From assembly GCF_021869535.1 (NCBI RefSeq), contig NW_026262593.1:56967318-57031317 (forward strand): a stretch of 64,000 nucleotides of DNA. Direction: 5' to 3'. The DNA comes from Mytilus californianus (Eukaryota > Mollusca > Bivalvia > Mytilida > Mytilidae). Position 1 is the stretch's first letter. Each line of letters opens with the position of its first letter. Under the pieces are notes generated by a model that was not told where the DNA came from, made no database searches, and saw only the letters and a list, made by a program, of their open reading frames with translations. This document shows positions 56,936 through 64,000 of this stretch, piece after piece. The translations under genes were made by a program, and so were the position numbers.

Positions 56936-57910
56936 AGAAATAACGATATAATATGAGACATGAAACTTAATCGTGTACAGAGGCAATTGAACAATTGAAA
57001 CGAAAAGAACAAAAAATAGTGGGAGCGATTGCTGTATTTCCGAGTAAAACATTTATTTCACATTTACCCAATGTCATAAATATAATCTAAGCTGAATAAT
57101 TCTGAAATTTTGAAAAAGTTTACAAAAGAACAAGAAACAAACATAAACTTGTCTCTTAAATGCATGAATCCTTAAAATCAAAGCAACTATAATAATATAG
57201 AACAGTAGGGTTTTTTCAAACCCATTTCAATGGATGATTAAACCTAGTTTGGTTTTTCATTTATTCTAAGGGAAATTTAATTGTGCATCTAACAAGCTAA
57301 GGATCGTGGTGGAGATCCTGACCATTATCGTTATTACATAGGTCATGACATACAATGTATAAAAAATATCATTTATAAAACAATTGATGCGACGCTTGAA
57401 TAACTTTAAATCCTGAAGCAAAAATGTTTACCTTTAAGGGGACTAGTACATCGTACAAAAGCTTAAATAGACATCATTCTTGTTAAAAAATATCTTTTAA
57501 ATCAAACGCCAAACGTAAAAATCGCTCACTTTCAATTTATAAATCATAGTTCAGTAAGTGCTAAAATTGATTTGAATGAGATAGAAAGGCTGGTAGGCGT
57601 ATAGGTAAGGAATGAACATACTGTTTAGAGAAAATATTTGAAAAACGCTTTTCTCACATTGTTGGAAGTTCTTAAAATCAAAATTGTGTTACAAACAAAA
57701 AATATTAGAAATTAGCGGTGGGATGTTTCATTATACATAAAGAGATAGACAATACCATGCAAACAAACTATGAGTTTATGTTTATTCGATACATATAAAT
57801 TATATAAGGAGAACTATATCAAGGCGATGATTTTGATTATTAAGAGTAGTATGGTTGTCGTGATATTATCCGTTTTAATTGAACACCAAATAATAGAATC
57901 TGAGTTATAT
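56936..57910 (-). repeat. Large inverted repeat A, right arm
   Basis: Inverted counterpart of 51541-52530. A third, more diverged relative of part of it (57230-57500) occurs at 59100-59400 in the same orientation and at 62040-62290 inverted; all share the TTGATGCGACGCTT core or its complement. Confidence 0.85.
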
Positions 57911-58569
57911 AATGTTCTTTAGCTGTTATTAAAAACCGTTACATGAAATTAAAACTACAAATTATAACCATATAACCGCTTTTTTTATTCTTATTTTATT
58001 TTTGTTAAATCTTGTGATATCATGTTTTATTAAAGAAAAATATACAACACTGTAATTGTTTTCATAAATATACACAAGACGCATTCATGTACTAAATATC
58101 TATTTAAATACCTTCCATTCAATGCATTGTTAAAAGATTAAATAGATGTTTAAAGCAATATTGCTATCAACTTAATTCATCAGTAAAAGACGAGACTGTA
58201 CAATTACCACGAATTCATTTTAAATTCATGTATAAAATGATTTTTTTTTTATTCATAGTTAATGATTTTAAATGTGCGAATAACTTTGTTTAAATATCAT
58301 AGTTGAAGTAAGAGTCATCAGATGTTGGTATCGTATAATTAGCGATAAATTGAAAACAATTGTTTATATAGACGTCTGTTCATTTTAAAAGTGTAAATTT
58401 CAAAAGCAAAGTGCGAAACAGAGCTAAGTATTCCTTTTTTTTTATATATGATTCGTGGACGACTATGTATGTCACTAGTAAAAATAATCAAAAACACAAT
58501 AACAAAAACAAAAATTTGTTTATTTAATTTTGCCTTTAATTTTATGAAAAACAGGGTAAACTCCATCTG

Positions 58570-59600
58570 AAGACATCTTTCATGTTGATCACTTATAATA
58601 CTATTTTCAGCTCTAGTTTACAGGAGTTAAGACGTTAATTTCAAATGTATATTTGTATAGTTGTAAAATGACAGTTCGTTGGTCGAATACGAGGGTAAAA
58701 ACAAAATGATTAGTTTAACATTACGTTTATAAAGTTCATATGATGTGTTTTGAAATAGCATGTATTAATATAAATGGGTGATGTTTTAAACAGAAACGTA
58801 ATGGTGCGTGTCTTTGGTCCATGAATAGAACTTACAAATAAATAAAATACAGGAAACTTATTCACGTACAGAAGTAATTGAAAAGTAATAATGTTGGTGA
58901 GTGCAATAGCACCTGGTTAAGGAAACTCTCGTGATTTTGCTATTTTGCCGAATGAAATCTTTCACTTGATTTTTTTAGATGTCTAAACGATAATCTAGGC
59001 TGATTGATTCATTTTGATTTTTTTTTTATATAAATGCATAAACATGTCTCTTCAATGCATTTAGTCTCAAAATGACGTCGACTAAAACGTACTTTTAATG
59101 GGTTTTTTTCCCAAACCTATTCATATGATAATTCCACAAAAAAATCATTAAGTTTAGAGATATTTTAATTGTGTACCTAATTAGGGCCGTGATGGAAATT
59201 CGGACCGTTATCGACATGATATAGGTCATGACGAATCGAAAGATATCAATTATAAAACAATTGATGCGACGCTTGGATAAGTTTAAATCCTGAATCAAGA
59301 ATGTATCCCTTAAAAGGGACTAATACAAATATCCTAGTATAGTTCATGCTTGTTAGAACAGATGCTTAAAATAATAAGACAAATGTTAAAAAAACTCACT
59401 TTCAATTGATCACACATGATTTGGTTAGTGCTATAATGCTGATAAATTGAAGTATTCTTTAATATAATCTGTATAATATGAGGTGCTACCACGACTTCAT
59501 TGTCGTTAATTATTTAAAAAAAAATTACCATCTTTTATATGGGTGGAAAGTAAAGTGATGTTCAAGACAGTTTTCTACTGTTTCGTAATTGTTATATTTG
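58570..59600 (-). repeat. Inverted repeat B, left arm
   Basis: Pairs with 61810-62640: GAAAGTAAAGTGATGTTCAA / TTGAACATCACTTTTTTCCA, and TTTTGCCGAATGAAATCTTT / AAAGATTTCATTCGGCAATA. About 75-85 percent similar by eye. Confidence 0.75.
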
Positions 59601-60010
59601 TTTTAATGAATTGTTGGCAATGTATGAAAGGTGAATTAATCTTGCAATGTAACACTTATAAAACTTTATATATTGTTTCGTTTTAAAAAAAGCCATTTTT
59701 TGTCAAATTGATGATACATCTCTAAATTCTACGAATTAATTTTCATATTTTGTTTAAAGAAACACGACTGGATATTTCCTTTTAAAGTTATGAGAAACTA
59801 AAAAAAAATCGAAATGTTTAAAAGTGAAATTGATGTTGTAAGATTGTCGTATTATTAACTTATGTTGAATAAAATAAATCACGAAATCTTGTTGTGCCAG
59901 TGTTGAAACCTGATAAAATTGCATCTCATTAAATTGTGGTTTAACGAATATTACAGCAAATAAAAAAACAAAACATTTTTATGAAATTGAATTATTATTC
60001 AAACTTATAA

Positions 60011-60085
60011 ACTTCTACAGTATCTGATTATGTGCACATAAAGTGACTTTTTTTTTCGAACGAAAAAAAAAGCAAAATATTATTA
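60011..60085 (-). repeat. Inverted repeat B, inner piece
   Basis: GTATCTGATTATGTGCACAT matches 61186-61250 in inverted form (TGTGCACATAATCAGATACT). It links block X' with arm B at the expected place in the palindrome. Confidence 0.8.
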
Positions 60086-60217
60086 TCGCATTTTTTTAAT
60101 AAATGCGTGATTTTAAAATGTCTTAAAAGTTGCACTGAACTTAGTTTTTTTTTTAAGTTTACGAAGGAAAACATATATTGAATGTTTTGAAATCGAACTT
60201 GTTGAATTTGGGCCTTT

Positions 60218-60797
60218 GTAGTCAATTTGGTTTTAAATATGAAGGCATTCATTTATATTTGGCCACATCCTACATAAACGGTTTATTTACTCTAGAAGGG
60301 CAAAACAGTTCATCGCGCTTTTATTGACACTTGATAAACAAGCCATTTACATAAATTTCAATGCCACTGAAATACAACTATTCAAAATATGTAAGTTATT
60401 TTTACAACCAATCCCATTTCTATTTCTAAAGATTAATGAATTTCCTGGTATAGACTTCTTCTTACCTATATGTATTGGTTAACATTAGATCTAACCCTTA
60501 AAACTAAAGAGTTCAAGGAAACCAGGCTTTTTAAATGTTTTAAAAATATTGATATCACGCATCATTGCCTAAGCATTTGAAATATGTAAAAACGACTATT
60601 GATAACCTTTAATAAGTCTTACCGGTACCGTTAAGATTATTTTGATGATCACCAACATTTTCAACATTACAACACTTCATTTGTGCCTTTTTCAAGTCGG
60701 GAATATGTAATTCAGTAGTTCATTACCGTTTATCATATTTGTTTTTGTTTAATTTTTTTTTCATAAATTAGGTCATAATTTTCTCGTTAACAATTCT
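60218..60797 (-). repeat. Block X, copy 2
   Basis: Inverted copy of 56346-56935, over 90 percent identical by eye across about 580 bp, the best preserved duplication in this region. Confidence 0.85.
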
Positions 60798-60798
60798 T

Positions 60799-61024
60799 CT
60801 TATTAAATGTTATCAATAGTCGTTTTTACATACTTCAAATGCTAAGGTAATGATGCGTGAACATTAATATTTTTTAAACATTCAAGAAATCTGGTTTCCG
60901 TGAAGTCTTTAGTGTTTAAGTGTCAGTACTAATGTTCACTTATACATATAGGTACATACCAGGAAATTGTTTAACCCTTAGAAATAGAAAAGGAATTGGT
61001 TGTAAAAATAACTTGCATAGTTGT
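60799..61024 (+). repeat. Block X, copy 3 (partial)
   Basis: Follows copy 2 within 2-3 bp and is its inversion (60395-60618), in the orientation of copy 1 (56540-56760). More diverged. The X2-X3 junction is a palindrome centre near 60.71 kb. Confidence 0.75.
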
Positions 61025-61110
61025 TCATAATAACAAAATAGATCAAATGACAAAGAAGTTAACAACTATAGGTCACCGTTCGGCCTTCACAAATAAGCAA
61101 AGCCGTTCCC
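61025..61110 (-). repeat. Dispersed repeat family R2, inverted fragment
   Basis: GACAAAGAAGTTAACAACTA then TAGGTCACCGTTCGGCCTTC, the complement of 41735-41790. It interrupts the right arm of the palindrome. Confidence 0.7.
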
Positions 61111-61269
61111 CATAGTCTAAAACTATGATTTGTTTAACTTCTAAGATATGTATCAAGCACTAATATGTATTTGAAAAAACCGATATTATTTTGCAATTCT
61201 TTTTTGTCGAAAAGGAAAGTCACTCCATGTGCACATAATCAGATACTGAAAAAGTTATCAATTTGAATT

Positions 61270-61400
61270 CCTAGTCAGTAATATGACTGTTGTTATCCAT
61301 TCGTTTGATGTGTTTGAGCTTTTGATTTTTGCCATTTGCTTAGAGACTTTCCACTTTGAATTTTCCTCGGAGTTCAGTACTTTTGTTATTTTACTTTTTA
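61270..61400 (+). repeat. Dispersed mussel repeat, tail family T, 3' part
   Basis: TAATATGACTGTTGTTATCC, CATTCGTTTGATGTGTTTGA and TCCTCGGAGTTCAGTACTTT; matches the end of 26925-27140. The 80-codon frame here belongs to the repeat. Confidence 0.7.
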
Positions 61401-61809
61401 ATCCCATAAAAACATCTTCTCTTTTATTTGCTATATTATTCGTTAAACAGCAAAATAACGAGATGCCATTTTATCAGATTTCAACTGTCACAACAAGATT
61501 TCGTGATCTATTTCATTCAACGTAAGTTAATAATACGATACCCCTTACAATATTAATTTCACTTTTATACAGTTCACTTTTTTTTTATTTTCTCATAGTT
61601 TTAAAGGGAAATATTTAGTCGTCTTTCTTTGAACAATATATGAAAATTAATTCAGGCAATTCAGAGATATATAATCAATTTGACACACAATTTAATTTGT
61701 TCACACAAACCAATTGATGAAGTGGTATTTGGTTAAGCATTGCAAGATTAACTCACCTTTCATACACTGTCAATAATTTATATAAACAAATACAATAATT
61801 ATAAAACAG

Positions 61810-62640
61810 AAGAAAACCGTCTTGAACATCACTTTTTTCCACCTATAAAGAAATTGGTAAATGTTTTAGAAAATAAATAACGGCAACAAAGTCGTGGTAG
61901 CACTTTATATATATTACAGGTTATCGAATACTTCAATATGTTAGCATTTTACACTAACCAAATCATGTGAGATCATTTGAAAGTGTTTTTTTTATATTTG
62001 TCTTATTTTTTTTAACATCTGTTTTTACAGTCTTGAGATATACATGAGTATGTGCATTAGTCCCTTTTCAGGTATAAATTCTTGATTCAGGACTTAAAGT
62101 TCTCTAAGCGTCGCATTTATTGTTTTATAATTGATATCTTTTAATTCTTCATGACCTATATCATGTTGATGACGGTCCAAATGCTTATCACGGTCCTTAT
62201 CAGTTGCACAATTAAAATATCTTGAAAAATAATGATTTTTTGGTGGAATTATCATATGAAAAGGTTGGGGGAAAATCATTTAAATACATTTTAGTCGACA
62301 TCCTGTTGAGACTAAATACATTGAAGAGACATACATGTATGTATACTTTTATTAACACAATCAAAATGAATCAATCAGCCTAAAATTAGTGAAAGATTTC
62401 ATTCGGCAATATCGCAAAATCACGAAAAATCTTAACTAGGTGCATTTGCACCAACTTACCACTTTTTTTATCTTTATCAATTTTTGGATTTCTTCTGTAC
62501 GCTCAATACATGAATTAGTTTCCTGAATTTTTCCAATTGTAATTTCTATTCCTAGACAAAGACACGCCCCTTTACGTTTCTTTTTAAAACATAATCCATT
62601 TACAATAATACTTGCTATTTCAAAACACATCATATGAATT
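61810..62640 (+). repeat. Inverted repeat B, right arm
   Basis: See the left arm at 58570-59600. Beyond 62560 it runs into block C copy 2. Confidence 0.75.
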
Positions 62641-63670
62641 TAATAAACATACTGTTCAACAAAATCATCTTGTTTTTAGCCTAATATTCGACCTACAATC
62701 CGGGTTGCCATTAAAAAGTTTGAAATCATATCCAAAATCAAGGTGGTTAGAATTAGCGAACTGTATCTTGACTACAGTGTATTGCATTCTCGTAATCACC
62801 ATTATTTCATTATTAATTAATTAATGAGTAAATGCATTGTTAGGGATGCTATTTATTCCATCTAATCATATAATGTCTCAAGAATCAAAATGTTTAACCC
62901 TCGTTTTTGACATCAACGCACGTTTTTTATTAATAAACGAACTATAACGTGACCCCAAATCGGTAGTCTCTATCTAGAGATGTGTAGTATTTTTGCTTAC
63001 TCAATCGTTTCAAAATGTGTATCGTGTCACATGAATTATTTGCCTTTGAACAATTATAATATTAGGTCGTAAAGCGTGGTTTATACTATGAGATTATTTC
63101 AATAGAATAACAATACATTCAACATGTACAAATAAATATAGTATCAACAGTAACGAACAAATAGCGCACTGAAAACATAATGCATATCATATATGGATAT
63201 AAATGTGAATTTCTTATTGCGATAAGGAGCAAATGAAGTAGTGTACCAATATGCAGAAAATTCATATATATATATATGTATATATTTCTTTTCTTTTTTT
63301 TTTAACATTCCACAAATACTATTTATTTGTATCTAATGAGCAGTAACGTAAGTTAACATTAATAAAACTCATAGTTTAGCAACAGAGTAACTAATGTTTT
63401 GATGTATATACAATGGCGCATAATTAAATGAAAAAAGAAACGTAATACATTTTTTAAATACCTTTGCACATACAATTCGTTCAGATGTTTTGAATATGTT
63501 AAATACCAAGTCTTGTTTTTTGGAACCAGTAGATATATTATTTCGTGGAAATATACACATTACCCATGCATCATTCATTCTTTACAATAGGTGCCAAACT
63601 TGCATAATTTCATAAAGTTCTCATTGTGACTGACAAAACTGACTAACAAATACTACATGTAAGTTTGTAC
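62560..63670 (+). repeat. Duplicated block C, copy 2
   Basis: CCCCTTTACGTTTCTTTTTA, TATACTATGAGATTATTTCA and ATTTCGTGGAAATATACACA in the same order as in 52540-54690. The block probably continues to the end of the window. Confidence 0.75.
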
Positions 63671-64000
63671 ACTTTTATTATTAGGATTAACTCTTATGTT
63701 TTGTTGAACTTCAGTTTTCAATTTTTTCAAGCAAATTTAGTCCCACTAAAAGGACATTATATATTGATGCAAAATATGTATCTTTCAATTCTTGTTGTAC
63801 ATTATGGTGTTGTTTTTGAATTATTCTGTCAAGAGAATATAAACGAATTTCATATTTGCTACGTCTAAAACGTAGGTTTAATCCATAATGATATTTATAA
63901 ACAGAGAAAGTGTATGATATCATTTCCTTCATTAGGGATTTGTAAAGAAAATTATCCATCTTCCCCAAGATATTACTATCACAATTGGTGGATGTAAGGC

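Noticed and set aside
61283-61525. 80-codon frame
   Set aside because: Falls in a dispersed repeat also present at 26925-27140, where the frame is not kept.

Overview
The window is nuclear DNA of an animal, AT-rich, with long introns and dense interspersed repeats. The repeats point to a marine mussel (Mytilus or a close mytilid). Several dispersed families here, such as the one carrying GCCATGGCGTTGTCAGTTTA and the one carrying GAGAGTTGTCTCATTGGCA, I recognise from mussel sequence. That assignment rests on memory and was not checked by a search.

One gene dominates. About 29 coding exons on the + strand, from 3652 to the stop at 43060-43062, join in consistent reading phase into a TRP melastatin-like (TRPM or TRPM-related) cation channel of roughly 1,110-1,130 residues. 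It has a divergent cytoplasmic N-terminal half (3652-24014). The pre-S1 segment and six membrane helices follow (24673-32906), with the pore in exons 20-21. The TRP helix is in exon 22, and a short coiled-coil tail is encoded by small phase-0 exons (35668-42994). The true 5' end was not found and may lie upstream of the window. The 3' UTR appears to be split by two introns and ends near an AATAAA at 44223. A coding exon at 12296-12372 carries an in-frame TGA. An alternative exon of the same phase lies at 13159-13196.

The introns hold mobile DNA. This includes a fold-back element of about 3.5 kb with an 8-bp target duplication (17441-20990), a six-copy array with a 166-bp period and a Helitron-like end (25058-26145), and related elements at 28843-29706 and 36440-37400. 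There is also a tRNA-derived SINE (6250-6500), a small MITE (5157-5275) and several local tandem duplications.

Reverse-transcriptase remnants of one Penelope-like family lie at 940-1775 (+), 16500-16870 (-), 19086-19300 (-) and 49151-50345 (-). All are damaged. Short 3'-end fragments of the family are scattered elsewhere.

Downstream of the channel gene (44.3-64 kb) I see no convincing gene. The last 12.5 kb is a mosaic of inverted and direct duplications that forms two nested near-palindromes centred near 54.73 kb and 60.7 kb.
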